Positions 23,490 through 32,037 of a DNA stretch of 39,883 nt are shown here, in pieces. The stretch spans positions 1 to 39,883 of the forward strand of contig JAIQFF010000029.1 of the NCBI GenBank assembly GCA_020073395.1, in the 5' to 3' direction. Source of the stretch: Terriglobia bacterium. GTDB lineage: Bacteria > Acidobacteriota > Terriglobia > Terriglobales > Acidobacteriaceae. Every line of letters begins with the position of its first letter. The stretch's first letter is position 1. The notes under the pieces were generated by a model. The model saw only the letters and a list, made by a program, of their open reading frames with translations, did not search any database and was not told where the DNA came from. Made by a program: the position numbers and the translations under genes.

Positions 23490-24632
23490 CTAGCGTTGCT
23501 CCATGGGCACATATCGCTGCGGATAGGCAGGCCCGACATAATCGGCGCGGGGGCGGATCAGGCGGTTGTCGTCGAGTTGCTCGATGACGTGGGCAGCCCA
23601 GCCACTGATTCTCGACACGGCAAATACCGGGGTGAACAAGTCCACGTCAATGCCCAGCGTCTGGTAGGTGGATGCGGAGTAGAAGTCCACGTTGGCGTTG
23701 AGCTTTTTCTCGACCTTTACGAATTCTTCGATCTTGTGCGACATCTCGTACCATTTACTCTGGCCGCTGCTTTTGCCCAGATCGCTGGACATTTTGCGCA
23801 AATGCGTGGCCCGCGGGTCTTCGGTGTGATAAACGCGATGGCCGAAGCCCGGCACTTTCTTTTTCTGCGCCAGCATGCCCTTCACATAGTCGACCGGATC
23901 CGCTTTCGCCTTGTCGATCGCCTGCAGGATATGGAAGACAGCCTCGTTGGCGCCGCCATGCAGAGGCCCTTTTAGCGCACCGATGGCCGCGGTCACCGCC
24001 GAATGCATATCCGAGAGTGTCGCCGCTACTACCCGGGCGGCGAAGGTGGAAGCGTTGAGTTCGTGGTCGGCGTGCAGAATGAGAGCCATATCCAAGGCCC
24101 GCTCTGCCGTCTCCGAAGGCTTGGTGCCATTCAGCAGCAGCAGAAAATTGGCGGCATGCGAGAGCGACCGGTCCGGCTCGACTACTTTTTTTCCCTTACG
24201 CACGCGATCATAAGCCGCCACGATCATTGCGATCTGCGAAGTCAGCCGGAAGGCTTTATGCAGGTTGGCGTCGTGATCGTTTTTCTTGTCCTCGGGATCG
24301 TAAAACGAAAGCGCCGAAACTGCCGTGCGCAGCACGTCCATGGGCTGCGTTTGTTTCGGGGCGTTGCGCAGCAGCTCGATGATGGCGGGATCCAGTTTGC
24401 GCTCTTCCGCCAGCTGGCGACGGAATTCCTTCAGTTCATTCTGCTTGGGCAACTTGCCATACCACAACAGGTAGCAGGTCTCTTCGAAGTTGGAGTGGTC
24501 GGCAAGTTCGTGAATGTCGATGCCGCGATAGGCGAGGACGCCCTGCTCTCCGTCGATGTAACAGATGCTGGAATTGGTGGCGACTATTCCTTCCAGGCCC
24601 CTGGGGGCGTGCGTCGCGGTCAGGCTGGACAT
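23490..24632 (-). CDS. gltA: Citrate synthase
   Basis: 380 aa, the shorter bacterial/archaeal citrate or methylcitrate synthase type. Catalytic residues: H225 in LKGPLHGGANEAV, H265 in PGFGHRVYHTEDPR, and D316 in NANVDFYSA; H190 in LHADHELNAS binds substrate. It condenses acetyl-CoA with oxaloacetate; 2-methylcitrate synthase is the main alternative and cannot be excluded without prp neighbours, of which none are seen. GAGGGA lies close to the ATG as a Shine-Dalgarno. It is divergent from the secretin gene. Confidence 0.93.
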   Translation of the reverse strand: MSSLTATHAPRGLEGIVATNSSICYIDGEQGVLAYRGIDIHELADHSNFEETCYLLWYGKLPKQNELKEFRRQLAEERKLDPAIIELLRNAPKQTQPMDVLRTAVSALSFYDPEDKKNDHDANLHKAFRLTSQIAMIVAAYDRVRKGKKVVEPDRSLSHAANFLLLLNGTKPSETAERALDMALILHADHELNASTFAARVVAATLSDMHSAVTAAIGALKGPLHGGANEAVFHILQAIDKAKADPVDYVKGMLAQKKKVPGFGHRVYHTEDPRATHLRKMSSDLGKSSGQSKWYEMSHKIEEFVKVEKKLNANVDFYSASTYQTLGIDVDLFTPVFAVSRISGWAAHVIEQLDDNRLIRPRADYVGPAYPQRYVPMEQR

Positions 24633-24851
24633 GTTCCCTCGCTCGAAATTTTGAACCCTGGTTGAGGCCGCACGGGGAGGAAAAATGGCGCGTGCTGTCG
24701 CAACTAACTTTTATACGCCAAAAGAGTTAAGTTTCCAAGATGACCAAGGCACAGGTAGTGCCGTCTTGATGGCACGACAACTACGTGGCGGAAGAGTACA
24801 CGAAGGTACACCGCCCTCCGGAAACCTTCGGGTCGCGCCCCCGTTCCCGGT

Positions 24852-24857
24852 TACAAT
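24852..24857 (+). promoter_or_regulatory. -10 box of a probable leaderless transcript (secretin gene)
   Basis: TACAAT with exactly six bases (CGCCTC) before the ATG at 24864 and no Shine-Dalgarno. No clear -35 was seen. Confidence 0.45.
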
Positions 24858-24863
24858 CGCCTC

Positions 24864-26714
24864 ATGCGCGGGGGGAAGTTCGTTCGGCTGGGGTTTGTTC
24901 TGCTGACGGTGGGAATCGCCGCCTCTGCCAGCGACCAGCCGGCCAGTGCGCCGCTCTTGCCTTGTCCTGAGGGTTCTCCCGGGGCGGTCTCCTGCAATCC
25001 ATCCAAGAAGGAATTGAAGGAGGCCGGCGCAGCCTTCGCCATGGGGCTGAAGTTGCAGCGGGAAAAGCGGCAGGACGAAGCCTTCGACCAGTTCGAGACG
25101 GCGGCCCGACTGGCCCCCAAGGAAGTGGAATATGTCACGGCTCGCGAGTTGACTCGCCAGCAACTGGTCTTCGATCACCTGGAGCGGGGCAATGACGAAA
25201 TGCGCCGGGGTCGCCAGATCGAAGCGCTGGCCGAGTTCCGGACCGCCCTGCATTTGGATCCGCAGAATGAATTTGCCCAGCAGCGTTTGACGGACGCGAT
25301 GGGGGAATGGGCGCCGAAAACCTCAGTCGCGCCGCAGGTGGTCGCGGCATCTGACGAAATTCGCGTGGTGCCCGATCCGGCCCAGGCGGACTTTCACTAC
25401 CGCGGCGATGGCCGCGGATTGCTGACCCAGGTGGCTTCTGCGTTCGGCGTCACCGCTACTTTTGACGAGTCCGTGGTCTCGCGCCAGGTTCGGTTCGATA
25501 TCGGTCGCGCGAACTTTTACACGGCGATGGCGGCCGCCTGCCAGATGACCCACACCTTCTGGACGCCGCTCGACAACAAGCAGATTCTGCTGGCGGCGGA
25601 GTCGATGCAGAATCACCGCCAGTTTGATCGCATGGCGCTGCGCACTTTCTTCTTGCCGGGCGTCACCTCTCCGCAGGAACTGAATGACATCGTAAATCTG
25701 CTGCGCAATCTTTTTGAAATACGCCTAGTGACTCCGCAGCCCAGCGCCAGCACCATCGTGGTCCGGGCCCCGCGCAAGATGCTGGAAGCCGCCACCCGAA
25801 TTATTGAAGGACTGGGAGACTCGCGCCCGCAGGTCATGCTCGACGTGCATGTGTATGAGATCACCAACAGCCTGACCCGCAACATGGGATTGCAGATTCC
25901 CAACAACTTTCAGTTGTTCAATATTCCAGCGGGAGCACTGGCCGCCCTGGCCGGACAAAACATTCAGGACCTGATCAACCAGCTCATTTCGGGCGGGGGC
26001 ATCAACCAGGCCAACTCAACCGCGCTTTCCGGGCTGCTGGCCCAGCTTCAAAGTCAGCAGAGTTCAATTTTCAGCCAGCCCCTGACAACATTTGGCAATG
26101 GCCTGACGCTCATGGGACTGAGCCTGGGAACCGCAGGGGCACAACTGTCGCTGAACGAGAGCACGGTAAAAACCCTGGAGCATGCCACGCTAAGAGTTGC
26201 TCAGGGCACGGAGGCGACGTTTCGTGTGGGCGTGAGATTCCCCATTCTCAACGCCAGTTTCGCTCCTGTCTTTAATACTCCGGCGATTGCGTCCGTGATC
26301 CGGAACAACTCGTTTCAAAGCCCCTTTCCGTCGTTCAACTACGAAGACATTGGCCTAAGCCTCAAAGCTAAGCCGCGAGTGAACGGGAATTCTGATGTCA
26401 GCCTGGACCTGGAAATACAGTTTCGGGCATTGGCGGGTCAGTCGATTAACGGGGTCCCGGTGATTTCGAACCGGGAGTACAAGGGCAGCATCAATCTGAT
26501 GGACGGAGAACCGGCGGTGGTGGCAGGGGCAGTCTCGAATTCCGAGCAACGCAGCCTGAACGGAATTCCTGGACTGGGGGCATTACCCGGGCTGAATAAG
26601 GTCATGACCAGCAACAGCAAGCAATCGAGCGAAGACGAATTGCTGATCGTGATCACGCCGCGGGTCGTCAGCCGCGAACAAAATCAGAACGCGGAAGTCT
26701 GGTTGCAAAAGTAA
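24864..26714 (+). CDS. TPR-containing secretin (type II/III secretion or type IV pilus family)
   Basis: 616 aa with a signal peptide (about 1-22). Residues 50-145 hold two or three TPR-like helical pairs (KEAGAAFAMGLKLQREKRQDEA, ALAEFRTALHLDPQNEFAQQ). About 165-245 is a secretin/TonB short N-terminal domain; 255-320 an N1/NolW-like domain (LPGVTSPQELNDIVNLL, STIVVRAPRKMLEAA). From 325 the secretin domain follows (QVMLDVHVYEITNSLTRNMG, GVRFPILN, VSLDLEIQFRAL, DELLIVITPRVV). It should form an outer-membrane ring channel. TPR repeats before the secretin replace the usual pilotin or N0 arrangement. No other secretion or pilus gene is nearby, so its partner system is unknown. It is divergent from citrate synthase. 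Confidence 0.88.
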   Translation: MRGGKFVRLGFVLLTVGIAASASDQPASAPLLPCPEGSPGAVSCNPSKKELKEAGAAFAMGLKLQREKRQDEAFDQFETAARLAPKEVEYVTARELTRQQLVFDHLERGNDEMRRGRQIEALAEFRTALHLDPQNEFAQQRLTDAMGEWAPKTSVAPQVVAASDEIRVVPDPAQADFHYRGDGRGLLTQVASAFGVTATFDESVVSRQVRFDIGRANFYTAMAAACQMTHTFWTPLDNKQILLAAESMQNHRQFDRMALRTFFLPGVTSPQELNDIVNLLRNLFEIRLVTPQPSASTIVVRAPRKMLEAATRIIEGLGDSRPQVMLDVHVYEITNSLTRNMGLQIPNNFQLFNIPAGALAALAGQNIQDLINQLISGGGINQANSTALSGLLAQLQSQQSSIFSQPLTTFGNGLTLMGLSLGTAGAQLSLNESTVKTLEHATLRVAQGTEATFRVGVRFPILNASFAPVFNTPAIASVIRNNSFQSPFPSFNYEDIGLSLKAKPRVNGNSDVSLDLEIQFRALAGQSINGVPVISNREYKGSINLMDGEPAVVAGAVSNSEQRSLNGIPGLGALPGLNKVMTSNSKQSSEDELLIVITPRVVSREQNQNAEVWLQK

Positions 26715-26721
26715 GTGGAAG

Positions 26722-26818
26722 GGCACAAGTTTGCTCGTGCCACTAAGTTGCTCAAGAGTGGTTGCGCTTTAGCGCCTGAGGCTGGGCGTCCCCGCCCGGC
26801 CAGACGGGCGAGACGCCC
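26722..26818. repeat. Cluster of three dispersed palindromes after the secretin gene
   Basis: GGCACAAG-tttg-CTCGTGCC (26722-26741, one mismatch), GCGCTTTAGCGC followed by CTGAGG (26764-26781), and GGGCGTC...GACGCCC with inner CGCCC/GGGCG arms (26784-26818). The second recurs inverted at 38566-38583, and the first resembles 38481-38496. Together they fill the space between convergent genes and may act as terminators. Confidence 0.65.
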
Positions 26819-26830
26819 GTCCTCCATCAC

Positions 26831-27736
26831 CTACTTTCCTTCTTTCGCGGCGAATTCAGTGAGACCTTTCAGTACTTCATAGGGCAATCCGGCCACGTTG
26901 CTGATCTTTCTGCCGTTGATGAACAGGGTCGGCGTTCCGGTGACCTCGAGCGCCGTGCCCAGGGCGACGGAGCGCTGCACCCGGGCAACAGTTTCGGGGT
27001 TGGCGGCGCAGGCGGCCGTGTCCGCTCCCTTGGCTCCAGCCTGTTCGGCGAGGGCAGTCAGCTTTTCATCCGCGGTGGCGGCGGTAATGTCGCTTTGTGT
27101 GGCATAGACGCCAGCCACATATTTCCAGAACGCGTCGGGCGAACTGCGTCCGATGCAGTCTCCGTAGTAGGCGGCTTTAGCGGCCCAGTCGTGCGAGGGC
27201 AAGGGAAAATTCTGAAACACGAGGCGGGCATTTTTTTCTTCCGCCATGAGCTTGTCGATGGTGGGCTGGGCTTCCTTGCAATGCGGGCATTGCAGGTCGC
27301 TGAACTCAACCACGGTCACGGCAGCATCTGAGGGGCCACGAGAGGGGCCGTCCATTCCCTTGCTAAGCGTTTCCTGCGCGGCCGTAAAGGGATGCGCGCC
27401 GAATGGAATGATGTCGCCGATCACGGCATGCTGACCATCTTCGGTGACGTAGAGGCGGCTGTTCTGCTGGCCCTGGGCAGTACTGAGGACGACCAGCACT
27501 TCGGTGAGTCCTTCGGCCTGAGACGGCCGGATGGCAGCGATCTTCCACGAAACCGCGGGATCATAGCCAAACATCTGCTTCATAAAAGCATTTACGGTTT
27601 CCTCAGAAGGAAGCCGGGTGCTGAAAGTTGGGACCGGGGGCGGCGCGTCCTTGGATTTGGCGGACGACTTCTGTTGCGCAATGGCAAGCGAAAGCAGGAT
27701 CATGATGAAGAAGCAGCAGAGCAGCGAACGGCGCAT
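26831..27736 (-). CDS. DsbA-like thioredoxin-fold protein, exported
   Basis: 301 aa from the ATG at 27736, chosen because AAAGGGAACC precedes it; the frame extends further upstream into the nadE 3' end. A Sec signal peptide (RRSLLCCFFIMILLSLAIA, 2-20) is followed by a linker, an N-terminal domain of about 90 residues (41-130) and a DsbA-like thioredoxin domain with C150 and C153 (SDLQCPHCKEAQ), then EVTGTPTLFINGRKI with the cis-proline. The CPHC motif is that of an oxidising DsbA-type enzyme. It would act on disulfides in the periplasm; oxidase versus reductase/isomerase is not settled. nadE lies directly upstream (44 bases) on the same strand. Confidence 0.9.
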   Translation of the reverse strand: MRRSLLCCFFIMILLSLAIAQQKSSAKSKDAPPPVPTFSTRLPSEETVNAFMKQMFGYDPAVSWKIAAIRPSQAEGLTEVLVVLSTAQGQQNSRLYVTEDGQHAVIGDIIPFGAHPFTAAQETLSKGMDGPSRGPSDAAVTVVEFSDLQCPHCKEAQPTIDKLMAEEKNARLVFQNFPLPSHDWAAKAAYYGDCIGRSSPDAFWKYVAGVYATQSDITAATADEKLTALAEQAGAKGADTAACAANPETVARVQRSVALGTALEVTGTPTLFINGRKISNVAGLPYEVLKGLTEFAAKEGK

Positions 27737-27780
27737 GGTTCCCTTTCGAGAGCGTGGATTTCTATAAGTCAGGACCATCG

Positions 27781-29421
27781 TCATCCGCTCATTTTGGCGG
27801 CGATGGGAAAACGGCGGCCGGAGCCGAAGGCCTTGGGAGAAATCTTAAGTCCGGGAGCGGCTTGCTGGCGCTTGTATTCCGCGCCGTCAACCATGCGAAT
27901 GACTTTCTTCACCAGCGCCAGATCGAAGTTGTGATCGGCCGCGATCCGTTCTGCGGTGTGCAGGTCCTCGACGTAGTCTTCCAGGATGGCATCCAGAATG
28001 TCGTACGGGGGCAGCGAATCAATGTCCTTCTGATCAGGACGCAATTCGGCCGAGGGTGGCTTATCGAGGGTCGCCTGGGGAATCACGGGACGGCGCGAAT
28101 TTACATAACGACTCAGGCGATACACCAGCGTCTTGGGCACATCTGAAATCACAGCAAGGCCACCGACCATGTCACCGTACAGGGTGCAGTATCCCACGCC
28201 CAGCTCGCTCTTGTTTCCGGTGCTGAGAACGATGGCCCCGAACTTGTTGGACAGGGCCATGAGCAGCGCGCCCCGGGTCCGGGCCTGTATGTTTTCTTCG
28301 GTCGTATCTTCCTTGCATCCCGCGAAGACTTTCTGCAGCGCTTTGCGGTAACTCTCGAAAATGTCGGTGATGCAGATCAGTTCAAAGCGAATTCCGAGAT
28401 TGCTGGCCAGCGCCCGCGCATCGTCGATCGAGCCCGACGATGAATAGGGTCCGGGCATGCCCACACCGATCACGTTTTCAGGGCCCAGCGCCTCTGCGGC
28501 GATGCAAGCGGTAAGAGCTGAATCGATGCCCCCGCTCAATCCGATGATCACGCGCTTGAAGCCGCACTTGCGAACGTAGTCGCGTGTGCCCAGGACCAGG
28601 GCAGCGTACGCGCTAGCTTCTTCTCCGGGCATCTGCGGGTGTATTTCTCCTTTCAGCGTATCGGAATCGAAATAGACCAAGTCCTCCTCGAACGACTTGC
28701 CCTGCGCGATCACTTCCCCGGCGGAATTCAGCACCAGGCTGGAGCCGTCAAAAACCAGGCCGTCGTTGCCTCCGACCTGGTTGACCATGACGACCGGCAC
28801 TTTGTCCTGACGGGATATGGTGGCCAGCATCTCGCGGCGCAATTCACGCTTGCCCAGCCAGAATGGCGAAGCGGAAATGTTGAGCACGAAGTTGCCGCCG
28901 GCCTGAACCAGGGACTCGACCGGATCCACAGTGTAAAGACGTTTGTTCCAGAAATGCTTGTCGTTCCACGCATCCTCGCAAATGGTGAGTGCCATTTGCT
29001 TGCCGCAGAAAGGAAACAGCGACTGGCTGCGGGCGGGCGCAAAGTTGCGCATCTCGTCGAACACGTCGTAGGTAGGCAACAGCATTTTCGACTGCAGGAA
29101 GGCGATGGCGCCGTCCTGGAGCAGGGCGGCGGAATTCATGACTGACTTGCCGGTTTCGGCATGGGCTGGGGTGGCCAGGCCGCAAATCACCGCGATGCCG
29201 CGCGTCTCTGCGGCAATCCGTTCTGCCGTCTCGCGATTGCGGGCCACAAAGGAAGGACGCTCGACCAGATCTCGAGGCGGGTAGCCGCAGACCGCCAGCT
29301 CGGGAAACAGAATCAGGCCGGCACCCGCTGCCCGTGCCTGGCCCGCGAAGTCGATCATCCTGGCGGCGTTGCCGGAGAAATCTCCAACCGTAGGATTGAT
29401 CTGTCCCAGCGCGATCTTCAC
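27781..29421 (-). CDS. nadE: Glutamine-dependent NAD+ synthetase
   Basis: 546 aa from the GTG at 29421 (KIALGQINPTVGDF), where both homology and length fit; the frame runs on to 29523 through a repeat hairpin, which is not coding. The N-terminal nitrilase-type amidase has the triad E41 (FPELAVCGYP), K112 (LQSKMLLPTYDV) and C148 (LTICEDAWND). The C-terminal synthetase has the PP-loop GLSGGIDSALT (294-304), the MPGPYSSSGSIDDA loop and NKSELGVGYCTLYGD. It makes NAD+ from deamido-NAD with ammonia from glutamine, the last step of NAD synthesis. The dsbA-like gene follows it on the same strand. Confidence 0.96.
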   Translation of the reverse strand: MKIALGQINPTVGDFSGNAARMIDFAGQARAAGAGLILFPELAVCGYPPRDLVERPSFVARNRETAERIAAETRGIAVICGLATPAHAETGKSVMNSAALLQDGAIAFLQSKMLLPTYDVFDEMRNFAPARSQSLFPFCGKQMALTICEDAWNDKHFWNKRLYTVDPVESLVQAGGNFVLNISASPFWLGKRELRREMLATISRQDKVPVVMVNQVGGNDGLVFDGSSLVLNSAGEVIAQGKSFEEDLVYFDSDTLKGEIHPQMPGEEASAYAALVLGTRDYVRKCGFKRVIIGLSGGIDSALTACIAAEALGPENVIGVGMPGPYSSSGSIDDARALASNLGIRFELICITDIFESYRKALQKVFAGCKEDTTEENIQARTRGALLMALSNKFGAIVLSTGNKSELGVGYCTLYGDMVGGLAVISDVPKTLVYRLSRYVNSRRPVIPQATLDKPPSAELRPDQKDIDSLPPYDILDAILEDYVEDLHTAERIAADHNFDLALVKKVIRMVDGAEYKRQQAAPGLKISPKAFGSGRRFPIAAKMSG

Positions 29422-29470
29422 ACTTCCAGTGTAAAGGGGCTGGTGCGTGCGAGCCAAGTCAGGGAAGAAC

Positions 29471-29508
29471 ACATGTGGGGACAGCCGCCCTCGGCTGTCT
29501 CCACATGT
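29471..29508. repeat. Dispersed hairpin with a 17-bp stem
   Basis: ACATGTGGGGACAGCCG and CGGCTGTCTCCACATGT pair over 17 positions (one G-T) around a four-base loop (CCCT). It lies between the nadE start and the upstream gene, and is followed by GAGCGCGGACGCTCGCGCC, a second palindrome. A partial relative (TGTGGGGACAGACGG) is at about 34247. Confidence 0.75.
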
Positions 29509-29555
29509 TCGCCGGCTCGGCACGAGCGCGGACGCTCGCGCCTACATTACTTTTC

Positions 29556-30542
29556 TCAGTTGGGCTGGGCTGGGCCATCCTGACCGAGCGGGTCGGGAGG
29601 GGGCAACGGCCTGGGCGCGGCACCCTCCGCAGGCGAGTTGGGATCGGGTTCCTCGCCCGGGCGGCGCAGCGAGGGTGCATTCGGCGGACGCACCTCGGGT
29701 GCCGAGCTTTTGGCTACGGTCGAGCTCAGGTCCACTTCTCTTTCCGTGTGAACGACTTTCTCGCCATCCACCTTCATGCTTTCGAGGCGTACCACTTCGT
29801 CGCCCACCAGGCGGACAAAGTCCACATCGGCGGGCGGCTCACCATAGATCCACTCCTCGTACTCGACTTCGCCATCTTTTTCCCGAATCTTCTTGGGCGG
29901 GCGGCCCTTGGAAGCCATCACCATTTCACGATTCATACCCACCAGAATCCTGTGGGCCTTGATGGCCTCTCTCAGCTTGGGCGTGAGGGTGTCGAGGTAG
30001 GCCTCCACGGCGGACTTGGCGTTGAAGTCGAATACGGGACGGAGCAAATCTTTCAGCTCCTGCGGATTCAGCTCAGGCACGTAACCATCATTGAAGACCA
30101 GGTCCACGTAGGAGCCGCGCGGATTGGCGCTGGCGTCACTGGGGCCCAGGGAAGTCATGCCAGCGCCCGAGCTCACCTGAATGTGTTGATACCATTTGAG
30201 CTTCTTGACCGGACCGCCGTTGATCTCAAAGTGAATGCGGTCTTTCTTTATCAATATCTCGCTGATGCGGGCCTGGTCGCCGGGCTTGGCCGCGGGGCCC
30301 CACATGGCCAGCATGTTCTGCATCTGCTCTCCACTGGGAGAGAGCTCTCCACCCTTCAAGGTCAAACCTGTCTTTCCCATGGGAAAAGGCGAGCGGATGT
30401 ACACCAGCTCGAAATTGAAGGCATGAATCAGGTCCATCCGGGTTTGCTTGGAAATATGAGGGGCGTTGTGATCGTCGGCGTTGACCACAGCAACACAGAA
30501 GAGCACGATGGGTAACAGAACAGGAACGTAACGTGGGTTCAT
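29556..30542 (-). CDS. Conserved hypothetical exported protein with SmpA/BamE-like segment
   Basis: 328 aa from the ATG at 30542 (MNPRYVPVLLPIVLFCVAVV), chosen for the signal peptide and a GGGGTG site upstream. I recognise no enzyme family. The middle part HRILVGMNREMVMASKGRP...GEVEYEEWIYG...VDFVRLVGDEVVRL resembles the helix-plus-strand pattern of SmpA/OmlA (BamE-like) repeats found in envelope proteins. The start of the mature protein (TRMDLIHAFNFELVYIRSPFPMG) is well ordered, while the last 60 residues are Pro-rich and disordered (PPNAPSLRRPGEEPDPNSP). Periplasmic or lipid-linked envelope location is inferred. A TATAAT box lies at 30571-30576. Confidence 0.75.
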   Translation of the reverse strand: MNPRYVPVLLPIVLFCVAVVNADDHNAPHISKQTRMDLIHAFNFELVYIRSPFPMGKTGLTLKGGELSPSGEQMQNMLAMWGPAAKPGDQARISEILIKKDRIHFEINGGPVKKLKWYQHIQVSSGAGMTSLGPSDASANPRGSYVDLVFNDGYVPELNPQELKDLLRPVFDFNAKSAVEAYLDTLTPKLREAIKAHRILVGMNREMVMASKGRPPKKIREKDGEVEYEEWIYGEPPADVDFVRLVGDEVVRLESMKVDGEKVVHTEREVDLSSTVAKSSAPEVRPPNAPSLRRPGEEPDPNSPAEGAAPRPLPPPDPLGQDGPAQPN

Positions 30543-30570
30543 ACGACACCCCGAGCCGGCGACTTCTTGA

Positions 30571-30576
30571 ATTATA
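30571..30576 (-). promoter_or_regulatory. -10 element for the exported hypothetical protein
   Basis: Minus strand TATAAT, 28 bases before the ATG at 30542. The -35 position holds only a weak GGTTTT. Confidence 0.35.
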
Positions 30577-30670
30577 ACGCCGTCCAGGGTGGAAAAACCC
30601 GGGTTTGTTCGAAACTCTGCAGTCGGAAGTACCCGGTTCACAGCCCAGCCCGGGTTGTCAGCAGCCGCGT

Positions 30671-31705
30671 TCAGGCGGACCAGACATGCAATCCGTTGCG
30701 GGCGACCTGGAGCGGGAGGACGCGTCCGCCATTGTCACCGATCGCGGTTGCGACCCGGCTGGCGGCGCCCTGTTCCACCAGGAAGATCACGCAGCCTCCA
30801 CCGCCCGCGCCACAGGCTTTGGCGGCCCGCCCGCCATGCCGCGTGGCCACACTGATCAGTTTGTCGATGAGCGGCGTGGTGATTCCGGGAGCGTTGCTGC
30901 GGCGCAGTTTCCATTCCTCGCGGAGCAGGCGCGCCACCTCGTCCCACTTGGCGTCCCTCAGCGCCCGGTGCATGGCACGGGCAATTTCAACGATACGCTC
31001 GAAGTTGCGGAACACCCGCTTGTCGCCATTGATGTGCGCCTTGAAAACTTCCCAGTTGTTTATGCCGGACTTGCGCGGGGCGCCGGTGTAAGCCAGGACA
31101 AAGCGGGATTCGATCTCTTCCGGCGCGACCGCCACGGCTTCGCGGTGGATGCCGTCGGCATCGAGATGAATGGCGCTCGCCCCTCCGTAGAGCGCGGGAT
31201 AGTAATCCTGACAGCCGGTGGGGACCTGAATGATCTGGGCCTCCACGTTCTGGGCAATCACGCGCATCTGCTCGAGGGTGAGATTGCGGTCGGTGAAGCG
31301 CGCCAGAGCGGCCGTGCTGGCAATCATTAGCGCGGAGGATCCCGAAATGCCGGCGCCCGCGGGAGACTCGGAATCGGTCTCCATCAGCAGACCTTCCTTG
31401 GGCGCAAAAAACTGGAGCAGCCGGACCGCCAGGGGCAGCCGAACTCGGCGGGCACGGCGCAGCGCTTCGAAGCTGGGAAAGTGCTCTTCGCGCCGAGTAT
31501 CGATGGAGTGCAGGTGGATCCCCTTCGCTTTCAGCGGCGTGATGCGGCAGGTGGTGAGGATATTGACCGCAAAATTCAGCGTGAGCGCGCCCGGATGGAA
31601 CAGGTACAAAGGCCACAAATCGATAGTGCCTCCCGCCAGATCAGCCCGGCAGGGAGCCTGGGCCACGATAGTCGGTCCGCTGGCCGCGTAAGGGATTTTC
31701 CGCAT
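30671..31705 (-). CDS. GHMP-family sugar kinase (heptose/fucose-kinase-like)
   Basis: 344 aa from the ATG at 31705; upstream frame to 31771 is rejected. The N-terminal APCRADLAGGTIDL is the substrate-side motif of GHMP kinases. The phosphate loop SPAGAGISGSSALMIAS spans 114-130, and the C-terminal motif ACGAGGGGCVIFLV closes the active site. The substrate is probably a sugar such as a heptose-7-phosphate or L-fucose, as in the HddA/FKP-like branch; no sugar-nucleotide gene is near to decide. A bulky C-terminal region (VATRHGGRAAKACGAGG) is normal for the family. Confidence 0.88.
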   Translation of the reverse strand: MRKIPYAASGPTIVAQAPCRADLAGGTIDLWPLYLFHPGALTLNFAVNILTTCRITPLKAKGIHLHSIDTRREEHFPSFEALRRARRVRLPLAVRLLQFFAPKEGLLMETDSESPAGAGISGSSALMIASTAALARFTDRNLTLEQMRVIAQNVEAQIIQVPTGCQDYYPALYGGASAIHLDADGIHREAVAVAPEEIESRFVLAYTGAPRKSGINNWEVFKAHINGDKRVFRNFERIVEIARAMHRALRDAKWDEVARLLREEWKLRRSNAPGITTPLIDKLISVATRHGGRAAKACGAGGGGCVIFLVEQGAASRVATAIGDNGGRVLPLQVARNGLHVWSA

Positions 31706-31828
31706 GCTGTGTTTTACCACGAGCCGCTGCCTGGCGTAGCGCCAGCGTCTCGCCGGCTGTCCCGAGGGCATCCTTCGACTTCGCTCAGGATAAGCCCTGC
31801 CCTCGGCGGTGGGGACTGCGCGGCCTGA

Positions 31829-31903
31829 CTTTGCGTCCTTTGCGGTTTAAGAATTTTGAAGGATTTACGCGAGGTCAAACGCTTTACCGCAAAGGGCGCA
31901 AGA
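31829..31903 (+). repeat. CTTTGCGTCC-type dispersed repeat, copy with inverted arms
   Basis: CTTTGCGTCCTTTGCGGTTT at the left and GCTTTACCGCAAAGGGCGC at the right form inverted arms around about 30 bases. It is homologous end to end with 18001-18074 in the opposite orientation and partly with 5843-5894. It lies between the GHMP kinase start and the TonB-like gene. Confidence 0.75.
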
Positions 31904-32037
31904 GTGCTGAATCAGAACACCACTCAGCCAAATCCTTCGTTGACAAGCTCGTTGGTTTGCCGCACACTCGGCCTGTATGTGTTGCCGGCAGCGGCCGGGC
32001 GGCCGCTACGGTGGCGGTTCGTAACAGGTTGTAAAAA

